NCBI GenBank assembly: GCA_963682175.1
Contig: OY821770.1
Coordinates: 11,996,501-12,060,500 of the forward strand
Source of the DNA: Triglochin maritima
Lineage: Eukaryota; Streptophyta; Magnoliopsida; Alismatales; Juncaginaceae
Direction: 5' to 3'
Length of the DNA: 64,000 nt
Shown here: in pieces, positions 21,837 to 34,007 of the stretch
Layout: the number at the start of each line of letters is the position of its first letter
Position numbering within the stretch: position 1 is the stretch's first letter
The notes under the pieces: generated by a model
Seen by the model: only the letters and a program-made list of their open reading frames with translations
The model's database searches: none
Told to the model about the DNA's origin: nothing
Translations under genes and position numbers: made by a program

Positions 21837-24800
21837 TCAATCATCAAGCCAATCTACATGGTTCCTCAATCCCATGGACTCGAAATGTATTTTGCTCTTG
21901 GCTTGGGATAAGGGTTTTGTGAATGGATCAGCTGTGTTGCTGTTGGTGTCCACCCATAAAAGATTTATTTTGCCTTTGTCGATGAGGTCACGTGTCACGA
22001 TGTACTTACGATCCATGTACTTCACTTTGTGGTGTGATTTGAGATCCTTGATTTGCGAGATAGATGCATTATTATCGCAAAATAGCTCTACTGGTCCCTC
22101 GCTCGAGGGAACTACTCCAAGCTCTCCAAGGAACTTCTTAATCCACACTCCTTCCTTGCTCGCTTCAGCGACAGCCATTATTTTGGAAGCAGTGGTTAAG
22201 TCGGCCGTAGTGTTTTGCTTCCAACCACGCCAACTCACAGCTCCACCATTCAGAAGGAAGACGTATCCTGATTGCGACCTTCTATCGTCTGGATCACTCA
22301 TGAAACTCGCATCCGAGTAACCTTCGGCTATCAACTCCCTTTGTCCTCCATAAACAAGAATCTTATCCTTAGTCCGATTAAGGTACTTCAGGATATTCTT
22401 GACCACAGTCCAATGCTCAGGACCTGCGTTGGATTGGTGACGACTTGTCACGCTTAGAGCATACGAGACATCGGGTCTTGTGCAAGTCATCGCGTACATG
22501 ATCGACCCAATTGCCGAAGCATAAGATACATCCTTCATGTACTCTAAGTCCTTACGTGATTGTGCACGTTGAGACTTCTTGAGTTGCACACCCATACTCA
22601 TTGGCATACTGCCCTTTTTGGAGTTGTTCATCTTGAACCTTTCCAAGACCTTGTCAATGTATGTACGTTGACTTAGGCCAATGAGTCTACGGGATCTATC
22701 TCGATATATCTTGATTCCCAAGATGTATTGAGCCTCACCCATATCTTTCATTGAAAATGCAGATTTCAATGAACTTCTCGTTTGCTCAAGCAAAGGAATA
22801 TGACTGCCCATAAGCAATATGTCATCGACATATAAGATTAGGAATACTACATGGCTCCCACTTACCTTCTTGTATATACAAGGTTCTTCCTTACTTTGAA
22901 TGAAGTGAAGCTTCTTCACTTCCTCGTCAAAGCGTTTGTTCCAACTCCTTGATGCTTGCTTTAATCCATAAATGGATCTTTGAAGCTTGCATACCTTCTC
23001 GCTATTCTTTGGATCTTCAAAACATTGAGGTTGTACCATGTACACATCCTCCTCCAAGTTCCCATTAAGGAACTCCGTTTTGACATCCATTTGCCATATT
23101 TCATAATCATGAAATGCAGCAATAGCGAGCATCATCCGAATAGACTTGAACATGGCAACTGGGGAAAAAGTTTCATCATAGTCAATTCCTTGAACTTAAG
23201 TGAAACCCTTCGCTACAAGCCTCGCTTTGTAGGTTGTCAAGTTCCCATCCATGTCCATCTTCCTCTTGAAACCCCATTTATTTTGAATGACTTTTTTCCC
23301 TTGAGGAAGGTCAACCAAGTTCCACACTTGATTATCATACATGGATTCTATTTCGGATTCCATGGCCTTAAGCCATAGTTTGGAGTCTTCCCTTTCCATT
23401 GCCTCTTGGAAGGTCAATGGATCATTGGTATCAAGTACCATGATTTCATGAAGTCCCAGATACAAGTCGGGTTTCTTCCTTTCCCTCGTTGACCTTCTTA
23501 GTTCTTTTGGTTCTGCTCGTGTCTCTCGAACTTCTTCCACAATTTCTTGAGTGGGTTCACGTTCAACTCTTGAACGTACACTAAGTGGGGATGATTGAGA
23601 TTCTCTCACAATTTCTTGCGAGGGTCTCTCACTCACGCTCCCACTAACCAAAGGAATCTCGGTTGGGCCTTCATGATCTCGAATGTCATCATTCATGTCA
23701 TGATCTTGTAGGGTATCTTGAGTTTCCTCAAGCACAACCCTACTCCCACTACTTTTTACTCTTTCCAGAAATTCCTTTTCCAGAAATGTGGCATCCCTCT
23801 CTACAATCACTCGATTGGAGGTGATATGCCAAAAGTAGTATCCTCTTGTCTCAGAAGGATAACCAATAAAGAAGCACTTATCCGATTTTGGTTGAAGTTT
23901 GGTCTACATCAATTTCTTGACGTAAGCCTCACAACCCCAAATCTTGAAAAAATTGAGCTTGGGTGTTTTACCATTCCATAGCTCATAAGGAGTTTTCTCC
24001 ACGGATTTGGATGAAACATTATTTAGTGTGTAAGCCGCAGTTTGTAGTGCATAACTCCAAAAGTAAAGAGGTAATTCAGCATGACTCATCATTGACCGAA
24101 CCATGTCGAGCAATGTCCTATTCCTCCTTTCGGATACCCCATTCCACTGAGGTGTACCGGGAGGGGTGAGTTGAGGTATAATACCAAACTCCTTTAGGTA
24201 TGAGTCAAATTCGGCACTTAAGTACTCACCTCCACGATCCATTCGTAGAGACTTGATTTTCTTGTCGAGTTGGTTCTCTACTTCATTCTTGAATTCTTTG
24301 AACTTGTCAAAGGATTCACTTTTGTTTCTCATTAGATAAACATAGCCATAACGACTATAATCATCTGTGAACGTAATGAAGTACCTGAAACCATCTCGTG
24401 CACGCACTAGTACTCATTGGACCACATACATCGGAATGTATCAAATCCAACAAGCCACTCGCCCTTGGACCTTTCTTCTTGAAAGGCTTTTTTTGGTCAT
24501 TTTTCCCATTAAACATGGTTGGCACGTCTCCAATGATTTAAAATCAAGTAGACCAAGAAGGTTAGCTTCTTGCAATTTCTTGATGCGTTTTTCATTTATG
24601 TGACCAAGACGATAGTGCCACAAGAGAGTATCATTCTCGTGAGTGGTCTTAAGTCTTTTGTTATTGATATTAAAGATTTGTTTATTATTCAATTCAAGCA
24701 AATTGAGACCATTTCTTATGAATGCATTTGCATAGAAAACACCATTCTTCGATATAGACAAACAAGAATTTGAAACATTTATATTAAAATTATCCATATC

Positions 24801-25951
24801 TAAACACGATACAGAAATAATGTTCTTGCTAATCGAAGGCACATAATAAACATTCTTTAGACATAAATTTAAACCACTACACAATTGAAGCACCACAGAA
24901 CCCTATGCAACCGCAGAAACGCTCGCACCATTTCCGACCTTCAATTCTACCTCGTTCCTTACGAGTTCCTTCCTATCCGTGAGTAGCTGCACATTAGAAA
25001 CTATGTGAGCACAAGATCCGTTATCAATTACCCAATCCTGGATAGAGGTGACTAAATTTATTTCAATAACAAATATACTTTTGGCCTTTTTGGGGCGCCG
25101 ACGTTCAATCACTCCATTGTCAAGGTCTTCCTTGTACTTGGGGCAATTTGGCCGGATGTGTCCTTTTTCACCGCAGTGAAAACACTCCGTATTGGGAGTT
25201 GGAGATTTCTGAGATTTCCCCATCGAGGCACTCTTATGAGAACCTCCTACTCCTTTGCTCTTGATTGAACCACTTTTGGTAGATTTGCCCTTTCCTTTAC
25301 CAATATTTTGGCTCCTCCCATGGACGGCAAGGACATGCTTGTCCCTACCCTTGCCCATGTCAACTTCAGCAGTTTTGAGAGCGTTGTGCAGCTCCTCAAG
25401 ACTCACCCCTTTTTCACGCGCGTGGTAGTGCATCACAAAGTCCTTAAAGGACGGGGCTAGAGAGCCAAGAATCATATCTTCAGCAATGTCCTCGGGCATT
25501 GGTGAAGAGAGCTTTGCCAACTTCTCAAGGTACCCTTGCATCGTGAGAAAATGCATGGATACCGATGTTCCCTCCGCCATATGACACCTTGTGAGTGCGA
25601 TGGTGGTCTTATAGAGCTCCTTTCGGGCACTATCCATGAACATCTTAGACAAAGCCTCCATGGTCTTCTTGGGTTTTGAATCCAAGTAGTTCGCTTGAAG
25701 CGAGTCACCCATGGATGCTAGCATAAGACCGTGAACTTGGTTCTCTTGGTCTTCCCACTTGGCTTTAGCCTCTTTCTCTTCATCGGTTAATCTCTCATTC
25801 CATTTTGGGATTGGAGCTTCCAAAATGTGAGACAGTTTCTCAAACTTTAACACGATGTCGAGTTTGAGTTGCCAACTAATGAAGTTTGAGCCATCATTTG
25901 CTAAGGGTGTTTTTCTATCATGGACCGTACGATAGGTTGGATGTTCGACAT
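21837..25951 (-). pseudogene. Copia gag-pol polyprotein, nearly open but interrupted
   Basis: Order on the minus strand: gag with LKFEKLSHILEAPIPKW and a CFHCGEKGHIRPNC zinc knuckle (about 25180); protease segment WVIDNGSCAHI, where the usual D-S/T-G reads DNG; integrase zinc region (RLGHINEKRIKKLQEAN, CQPCLMGK); integrase core (DYSRYGYVYLM, GTPQWNGVSERRNRTLLDM); reverse transcriptase (WQMDVKTEFLNG, YVDDILLMGS); RNase H (YSDASF, TADPFTKPLS). Breaks: a frameshift near 25905 soon after the presumed start, stops at 24903-24905, 23904-23906 and 23196-23198, and a compensating pair of shifts between about 24410 and 24490. Pol is otherwise in one frame, so the element is fairly young. Confidence 0.9.
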
Positions 25952-27450
25952 TTTTCTACAAAATAAATCATACAGGATTTTAATGCCAATTTTATGTTTT
26001 AAAACACATACATATATATCGAATATAAATGTAAATACTGCAAATAAAATTTTGCCCATAAATGCAGCAATCCAAGATCCCATTTATTGCAATATAGACT
26101 AGCTAAGGGCTATCGAATACATCACAATATCAAGGTAAGAAAAACTCTTTCTAATCACAACCTTTTTGAATTTTAGCAATATTAGCATCTTCAAACTTTT
26201 GTGATTCTTGTCGTTTTAATTATGATGGAATGCGACCTATCCTCGTAAGAAAAACTTTTTTCCCAAAACCGAGTGAGGGCTTTAGGTAATGTTAAGAAAA
26301 CTTATTTTCATTTGATACGAGATATGTTTATCCATTGTATTCACAACTAAACAAACTTGGGGTTCACTAGGGTGAAATGCACCTCATATATTTAATCGCG
26401 GCACAACAATAGACAACCATTATATCTCCCACTATTCCCAAAGATGGAGGGAGCTATCTCCCGCTAAGGGCGAGCAGAGTATCACTCGATCAATGGCTGC
26501 TAGTTCATGAAATAAGAAGGAAAATTACTCTTAATTTTGTTGGACAATTTCATATATTAACATGTGATTCAGAATTTTAGGTTATCATGCATATTATCAT
26601 TCATACACATCCTAACATTCAACACATTCATCATATGCATAGCAAGATAAAAACAGAAATTAAACCATTCACACAATCCACATCGTGTGAGTTTATATGT
26701 TCCATTTGATCCTTGATCCTCGATCCCCGATCCTCGATCCTTGATTGATGCGCTACAACAGCGACTTCCTCTTGCACCGGAGATGTAGATTTTACAGAAA
26801 ATAAACATGCTCCTCACATTCGATAAAAACCGACTAGTGCAAGTCCTATGTAAAACCTCTCAAATGCAATGCAATTATCTAAAGATAGAAAGAGAGAATT
26901 TGGCTTTTACATATGAATAAGCCCCTGTATAATAATAATTACAAACATTCATAGTTGCTGATTTGGAACATATAAACTCACAATTCCAGCAAAGACAACT
27001 CGAGCATCCATGCACGCAATATTGCTATAAACTATACAACCTAGTTTATCAATCATCTAGTATCACAAACAATTCTTTGAAAAACATTTTGAAATCCATT
27101 AAAAAATGTTTTTCATCCATCCACAAGTTCAAAAACAATTTTGAACCGCTGTCCATCCAATTTCCTAAAAGGAAAGATGAACCGCAGTTTTTCGGTTTTG
27201 TTGATTCTCTTACAAAACAATCGTTTATTCTTAAAATGAAATTATTGCAAGTTAGACTTATGTCTAAATCATAATCCAAATAAATCATGGCATGTTTTAA
27301 ATCACTTAAAACATTCAAAACGAATTATTACAAAGAATTATTCCAACAAAACATTTAAATACCGAAAAAATGGAAAATCGAATTGTTCGAACCCTAGATG
27401 GTAAACTAAATTTGTTTATAGTTTCAAACCATTAGAAAATTGAACCCTAA
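25952..27450 (-). other. Copia 5' leader, about 1.5 kb
   Basis: Untranslated stretch between the primer-binding site and the gag start. No conserved ORF. A short repeated gatcctcgatcc string occurs near 26710-26740. The length is notable for copia and might include decayed or inserted sequence. Confidence 0.5.
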
Positions 27451-27463
27451 GCTCTGATACCAC
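27451..27463 (-). other. Copia primer-binding site, initiator tRNA-Met type
   Basis: Minus strand GTGGTATCAGAGC directly follows the LTR; TGGTATCAGAGC is the standard copia binding site. Confidence 0.85.
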
Positions 27464-27924
27464 TGTAGGATTTCATGTTTAATTGTACACATTTATTTTC
27501 GAAATTTTTATGCACAATAAGGATCATTCATATATTTTCTACGATTTGTTTTTCATGCATGCGTCGGTTTGTTTTATTGATTGCTTAAAACACATCAAAA
27601 CAAATATTAGGCTCCAAAATTCATACCTAGAAGTTCTCTAAAACTTCTTGAAGATCCGGAGACGATGAGGATGCTTGTTGCTGCGCCGGATGCGCCCGAG
27701 TATTCACCAAACTCTAAACAAGATCGGAGAGAGAAGAGCTTGCCTCTCAATCTCCAATAGGGTTTAGAATCTAACTACTAACCCCTCTTTAGTTCCCTTG
27801 AGAAGAAGATCTCTGAAAAGTAAAACTAAACTCAAGAATTAAGGATAAATTCGTGGAGAATTATGGAGAGAGATGTTTGCACAAGAAGATAATGAATTAA
27901 TTAATAAGGTAATGAGATAAACTT

Positions 27925-27935
27925 GTATTTATAAA
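27925..27935 (-). promoter_or_regulatory. TATA box of copia LTR
   Basis: Minus strand TTTATAAATAC. The palindrome array lies 180-370 bases upstream of it on the minus strand, in U3. Confidence 0.5.
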
Positions 27936-28111
27936 TTCTCTCCAAATTACTTATTCATGTGAAACCTCTTGCCCATGATTTCATGCAAACTTCCATCTAA
28001 CCATCCATTATTTGCTAACAAATAATCTTAGCCACGAATTAAATCAGTTATGGATCAATTCCATGCATGATCTCATTAATTCTTAAATTTATTCTGTAGA
28101 AAACCGTCTGG

Positions 28112-28302
28112 ACCGGTCGACCGTTTGGAGGTTCGGTCGACTGTTCGAAACAATAAAATATTTCATCGCAATGTTCGGTCGACCGACCGATAGATTCGGT
28201 CGACCGTTCCGAACAGACGAAAATTCTCTGTTATCGGGCGAGACGTGTCCGGTCAACCGTGCACCGACCGGTCGACCGTTTACTGTTGTTCGGTCGACCG
28301 TT
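28112..28302 (-). repeat. GGTCGACC palindrome array in copia LTR
   Basis: TCGA cores at 28117/28137 (20 apart), 28179/28200 (21) and 28272/28294 (22), each within GGTCGAC(C/T). Same motif and pairing as in the gypsy LTRs, in an otherwise unrelated LTR. Confidence 0.8.
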
Positions 28303-29469
28303 GAGCACTGTTCTGCAGATTGGTCAAATTTCGGTTTTACCCCTACAAAATTTGATATTTCGGGATTAGTAGTAAATTCACAACTTATGTAACATATTAT
28401 CCTATGTAACGATAAATCATTACACCCCATAATATTTACATCACATATGAATTTAATTTAGATTCTAGTTATGTTATTAATCAAAACATAATTTTGATTT
28501 TGCTTGTTCACCCCATGTGTCATATTTTCCACATGAAACCTGACACATCTTATGAACTCAAAATCCCCATTTCTTGTTTCCCAGTTTTGTGGTGTGACCT
28601 ATGAGAGGATCTAAACTAAGTTGACAGTGATATTAAGAGCTTAATACCACAAGCTATAAGCGGTATCTAACTACACATTATAACTCCCAATTAGTTAGAT
28701 GTCTTAATTCCACTCGAACCAAAACCCGATCCATCTAGTGATGGAGTGCACCACTTGTGTCCGTCCCTTGCCTCATGATATTAAGAATACACACAAAGTA
28801 GTATTGTGTCATCTTTGTATTAGTATTCATTTCTTGATCTCTTTAAGCTAGTCACAAATATGTGACTTAACTCAAATCACATTGTGCACATTATAACTTT
28901 GCTTTATCAAGGGGCCCACTAATATCATCACTCAATTAAGAGGGGCAATGATAATCTTTTGACTAACTATCTTCTCCAACAAAAGTCATACTTAACTTAC
29001 TAATTCCTTTGCACTACACTCATTGATAGCTTAAGACACTAGTCTAATTAAGCACTCCTTAAGTGATTGGATATAAGTCTCATATGAAAGGACCGAGGAC
29101 ACAGTAAAATATTAATGACACAGAAACACATTTCTACAATATTTTACCTACTAGGTATATTCAGTATACAAAAGTAATATTTTCCTCTTTTGCGTACCCG
29201 TGTTGTCACTCACTTGTAGAGCTACAATGATCTATGACCAACACGACAATCTTAACTCGGTAATTAATGTCCCATATTAATTACCATGATTGCGAATATC
29301 TTTTGTTTTATGTAAACCAATATCTTTTAGAGCTCTACGGTTAAGGACCAAGAGCCTCTTCCTTAACACTTCTAAAAGACGAATAACATAACAAGGAACA
29401 AAATGATTTCTCATTCAATTCATAATAATTGACATTTAAAAGTAAAACTTTTAGAACACATTCCCTTCA

Positions 29470-32400
29470 AGTATTTCCCAGAGCATGTCAGACATGGGAA
29501 GAGAGAGGAGTTCATGACCCTGGCAGAGTATACCTGGAGGTTCAAGGCGCTGGAGCGTTACTGTCTGGAGATTTGTGTGACGTCGATGAAGAGGGCGAGG
29601 AAGTTCGTACGGGGGCTCAGGAAGCACCTCCGTACTCAGGTGACATACAGTATGCCACAGACTTTGGCAGACGCTGTGAGTTTTGCCACGATCATCGATC
29701 AGGACTACTAGCAGAATTATGCTGAGGCCATAGGGCACAGGGGAAGGTCAGTGGACGTCCAGGTGCTCCACTAGCAGGGAATCCGGGAAAGAGGCCCCGG
29801 ATTGGAGGAGGTGGGACACGTCAGCCTGAGGTGTGCAAGGGTCGTGGTCAAGTTCACTCTGGAGAGTTTTTGGGTCGTTCTGGGGTTTGTCATGGGTGTG
29901 GCAAGCCAGGCCATTTCATAAGGGATTGTCCGAGTGGGCCGAGCGGGTCCAACAGACATCCGGGGCCGCCAGCAGCAGGCAGAGGCGGAGGTGGGCATTG
30001 TGGGGAGCTTCCTTCCCAGCACCACGATTGTTTTGGAAGATGAGGAATTTTCGGCTGACCTGGTCTTATTGCCGATGGAGGACTTCAACGTCATACTGGG
30101 ATGGATTGGCTATCCCAGTACGATGTGCGAGTCTTGTGTCGGGAGAAGAAGATTCTGATCCCGAGGTAGGGTCTACCTAATGTGCTGATCAGGGGGACGA
30201 AGGACAGAGGAGGCTGAGTAGTCGTATCAGCAGTGAGTGCACAAAAGTTGTTGCAGCAGGGTTGCAGAGCTTTCGTGGTCACCCTTGTAGTTCCAGATCC
30301 AGAGGTGAGGAGATTGGAGGACATTGAGATAGTCCAGGATTTTGCAAGGGTATTTTCCGACGATGTCTCCGGTTTGTCGCCTCACAGAGAGATTGAGTTC
30401 GGTATTGATTTGATAACTGAGACTACGCCGCAGTCGAAGGCGCCATACAGAATGGCACCTGCTGAGTTGGAAGAGCTGAAGAAGCAGTTGCAAGACCTGA
30501 TAGATACTAGGTTCATCCGACCTAGTGTCTCGCCATGGGGAGCACCGATACTCTTTGTGAAGAAAAATGATAGATCGTTGCGGATGTGTATTGACTACAG
30601 GATGTTGAACAAGGTTACCGTTAGGAATCGGTATCCCTTGCCCAGGATTGAGGACTTGTTTGACCAGTTGCAGTCAGCAAAGGTGTTCTCGAAGATTGAT
30701 CTGCGATCCGGTTACCATCAGTTGAGGATCAGAGAGGCAGATGTGCAGAAGACAACTTTTAGGACGTGGTACATGCACTATGAGTTTCTGGTGATGCCTT
30801 TTTGGTTGACGAACGCTCCTGCAGCTTTCATGGATTTGATGAATAAGATGTTTAGTCAGTACCTCGACCGGTTCGTGATTGTCTTCGTAGATGACATTTT
30901 GGTCTACTCGCCAGATGTGGAGCAGCATCGGGAGCACTTGAGGATAGTACTTGGTATTTTGAGAGATCAGCAGTTGTATGCCAAGTATTCGAAGTGCGAG
31001 TTCTGGCTGAGCAGTGTTTTTTTCTGGGACACATCATATCGGGAGCTGGGATATCGGTAGACCCAGCGAAGGTTGAGGTCGTGACGCAGTGGAGAGCCCC
31101 GACTAGCGTGATAGAGATTAGGAGTTTTGTAAGTCTTGAAGGATATTATGGTCGTTTCATTCAGGATTTCTCCAGGTTGGCTTCACCTCTGACGGCTTTG
31201 ACGTGGAAGGACGTTAGTTTTGTGTGGTCCCAGAAGTGCGAGGACAGTTTCCAGGAACTGAAGGGTCGGTTGACGACTGCTCCAGTTCTGACACTTCCTA
31301 GTGGCAGTGGGGGGTGTGTGATTTACAGTGACGCGACAGGTGTTGGTTTGGGATGTGTACTCATGCAACACGGGCAGGTGTTTGCGTATGCTTCGAGACA
31401 ACTGAAGGTGTACTAGAGGAACTACCCCACTAATGATTTGGAGTTGGCGGCAGTAGTGCACGCGTTGAAGACCTGGAGGCATTATCTGTATGGAGTGAAA
31501 TTCGAGGTTTTCACAGATCATCAGAGCCTGAAGTATCTGTTTTTGCGAAAAGAGATGAATATGAGGCAGCGTAGATGGCTCGAGCTAATCAAGGATTATG
31601 ATTTCACCATCTCGTATCATCGGGGAAAGGCGAACTCAGTTGCAGATGCTTTGAGCAGAAAGGTGGAGGTTACCATAGCAGGTCTTTGTATCCAAAAGTT
31701 GAAGCTGCTTGAGGCGTTGGCTGAGTGGAGCGTTCACCGATGGGTCACGGGGTGCAGTAATTGTTGGGCTGAGAGTGGAGCCTCAGTTGGTCTCGAGTAT
31801 TGTTTAGGCTCAGAGTTCGGATGATGAGTTAGCTGGGTTGTTGCAGTTAGCTGCCAGAGATGGATCAAATTTCTGTGTAGGAGTCGATGGTGGTCTGAGA
31901 TTCAGAGGCCGTGTCTGGGTGCTGATGGAGGAGATCTGAGGAAGGACATCTTGGAGGAGGCACACAGATCCCGTTATTCTATCCACCCGGGCAGCACGAA
32001 GATGTATAGAGATCTTCAAAGGAATTTCTGGTGGAAGAGGATGAAGACGGAGATAGCGGAGTTTGTCGGCAGATGTCTGGTTTGTCAGCAGGTGAAGATT
32101 GAGCATCAGAGACCTGCAGGACCAATGCAGAGGATCGAGCTTCCAGAGTGGAAGTGGGAGCACGTGACGATGGACTTTGTCACCGGGCTGCAGAAGATGA
32201 GAGGATTTCATGACGCGATTTAGGTTATAGTCGATCGACTGACCAAGTTGACACACTTTTTAGCTATTTGGACTACTTTACCTCTGGACGGTCTAACTAA
32301 GTTGTATATTGAGGAGATCGTCAGACTTCATTAAGTGTCAGTGAGTATCATTTCGGATCGAGATCCGAGGTTTACTTCCAGATTTTGGGGGAGTTTGCAG

Positions 32401-33253
32401 CAAGCACTGGGAACTCGGCTGAAGTTCAGTACAACATTCCATCCACAGACAGACGGTCAGTCTGAGAGGACCATCCAGACATTCGAGGAAATGCTGCGGG
32501 TTTGTACTCTGGATTGAGCAGGACATTGGGATGAGCATTTGTCATTGATAAAGTTCGCCTACAACAACATCTACCATTCGAGAATTGGGATGACACCGTA
32601 CGAGGCTCTGTATGGGAGACCGTGTAGATCACCGATATGCTAGAGTGATGTAGGCGAGAGAGCTAGTGGGTCCTGAGATTGTGCAGATGTATGCGGAGAA
32701 GGTCGACGTGATCAGGCAGAGACTAACGACAACTCTTAGCAGGCAGAAGAGCTACGCAGATAGGCGTAGGCGAGAGTTGAGGTTTGAGGTAGACGATCAT
32801 GTCTTCCTGAAGATTTCACCATCTCGAGGAGTGATGAGATTTGGGAAGAAAGGGAAGCTCAGTCCGAGGTAAGTCGAACCGTTTGAGATTCTTGATCGGG
32901 TAGGAGATGTTGCCTACAGGGTTGTGCTGCCGTAGCAGTTTTTAGGACTTCACAACGTCTTCCACGTTTCGATGCTGAGGAAGTACGTAGCAGATCCTTC
33001 TCATGTGATTCAGTTGGAGGTTCCAGAGATCTGTCAGGATTTGTCTCTTGAGGAGAGACATGTTGAGATTGTGTATCGGATGGAGCATCAGTTGAGGAGG
33101 AGGACCATTCCAATGGTGAAGGTCAGGTGGCAGCACCACAGTGAGTGAGAGGCCACTTGGGAGATCGAGGAAGAGGTCCGGAAGGAATTCCCGGAGCTAT
33201 TTGATGAGTTTTGGTTCTAATTTTGAGGATGAAATTCTTTTAGGAGGGTGGAT
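29470..33253 (+). pseudogene. Ty3/gypsy gag-pol, truncated and broken
   Basis: Gag starts mid-domain at the copia junction (FPEHVRHGKREEFMTLAEY), followed by a zinc knuckle CHGCGKPGHFIRDC (29898-29940), the distal part of the protease region (LEDEEFSADLVLLPMED) without a visible DSG site, reverse transcriptase (30400-31050: [35 protein letters not shown]), RNase H (31320-31640), integrase (31950-32560) and a chromodomain-like tail (to about 33200). Breaks include frameshifts near 31018 and 31725 and stops at 29709, 31414, 32221, 32515 and near 32641. Closely related to the element at 1-1883. Confidence 0.9.
33241..33253 (+). other. Polypurine tract of gypsy element
   Basis: taggagggtggat directly before the LTR start TGTGAGATCC. 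Confidence 0.7.
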
Positions 33254-33757
33254 TGTGAGATCCTAATCCTAAGTGGGTTTTAATTGTTTTTTAGGGGGTC
33301 TCTAGGAGGAGATTGGATGGACGGGTGGGATGGAGTGGAGTTGGATGGATGGTGAGATGTGGTGGACGGGTTTATGAGGTGATCTCTCTCTCTCTTTCAC
33401 TCACTCTCAAGTCTCTCTCGTTTCTCTCTCTCTCTCTCACTCTCTCACCTGTCTCTCCCTCTCCCTCTCAGTGTTGTGCTCCGGCGAGTGGAGGTGATCT
33501 CCGACGAGGTTGAGGTGGTCGGAGTCGTTTGCTTGTGGAGGTGAGTTAGTTGGTTGCTAAACCCATCTCTTTTGTTTCTTCTTCTTTCTCTCTCTCAACC
33601 CGTTTCGTTTCCAGTTGTTGTGGTTGGTGAGGGGATCGACGAGGGGAAGGTGTGGCTGTGGATCGACGAGGCGCGGTGATCATTGATCGAGCGAGAAGTT
33701 CGTCAGTGGATCATGATTTTAGGAGAAGTGCTCGTGGAAGCACCGTTGAGGTTCCTC

Positions 33758-33777
33758 GAAGGTTTCTTCAGACCTTC
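33758..33777 (+). other. LTR hairpin with TCTTCA loop
   Basis: GAAGGT pairs with ACCTTC around TTTCTTCAG. The LTR at 63371 has AAGGCT/AGCCTT around the same TCTTCA at 63685-63702, followed in both by a related aaacttg string. The stem bases change together. Confidence 0.5.
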
Positions 33778-34007
33778 ACGATATGTCAAACTTGTAGTTG
33801 TAGTTCACTTTTGTTGTGTGAGTTTTTGGAAGTCGACAGTAGGCCGAAAGACTCGTCGCAAGCAAATGTGCAACAATTTACTGCTAGATCGGTCGACCGG
33901 TTGGTGCAACGGTCGACCGTTCCTAGTGATAATTCGGGATTCTGCCTCACACTGGTCGAACGAGGCCCTTGGGCAGTCGCCTTTTAATGTAATCACACTT
34001 TTGAAAT

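Larger units (their letters stand above)
21751..29469 (-). mobile_element. Ty1/copia retrotransposon lacking its 3' LTR
   Basis: On the minus strand: 5' LTR (29469-27464), primer-binding site (27463-27451), a 1.5-kb leader, gag-pol (25951-21837) and a polypurine tract (21764-21751). The second LTR is absent. The 5' LTR abuts the gag of a gypsy element at 29470, so the copia element inserted into that gypsy element; the gypsy part expected beyond the missing LTR is also absent, which points to one deletion removing both. Confidence 0.85.
27464..29469 (-). repeat. Copia 5' LTR (2006 bp)
   Basis: Plus-strand ends TGTAGGATTTC and CATTCCCTTCA (TG...CA). A second copy of the same LTR, interrupted, is the solo LTR at 44761-48598: the two share gttctctaaaacct/cttc, agatccgga, caccaaactctaaacaagat and the right half from about 28380. 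Both contain a palindrome array in the same place. Confidence 0.85.
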
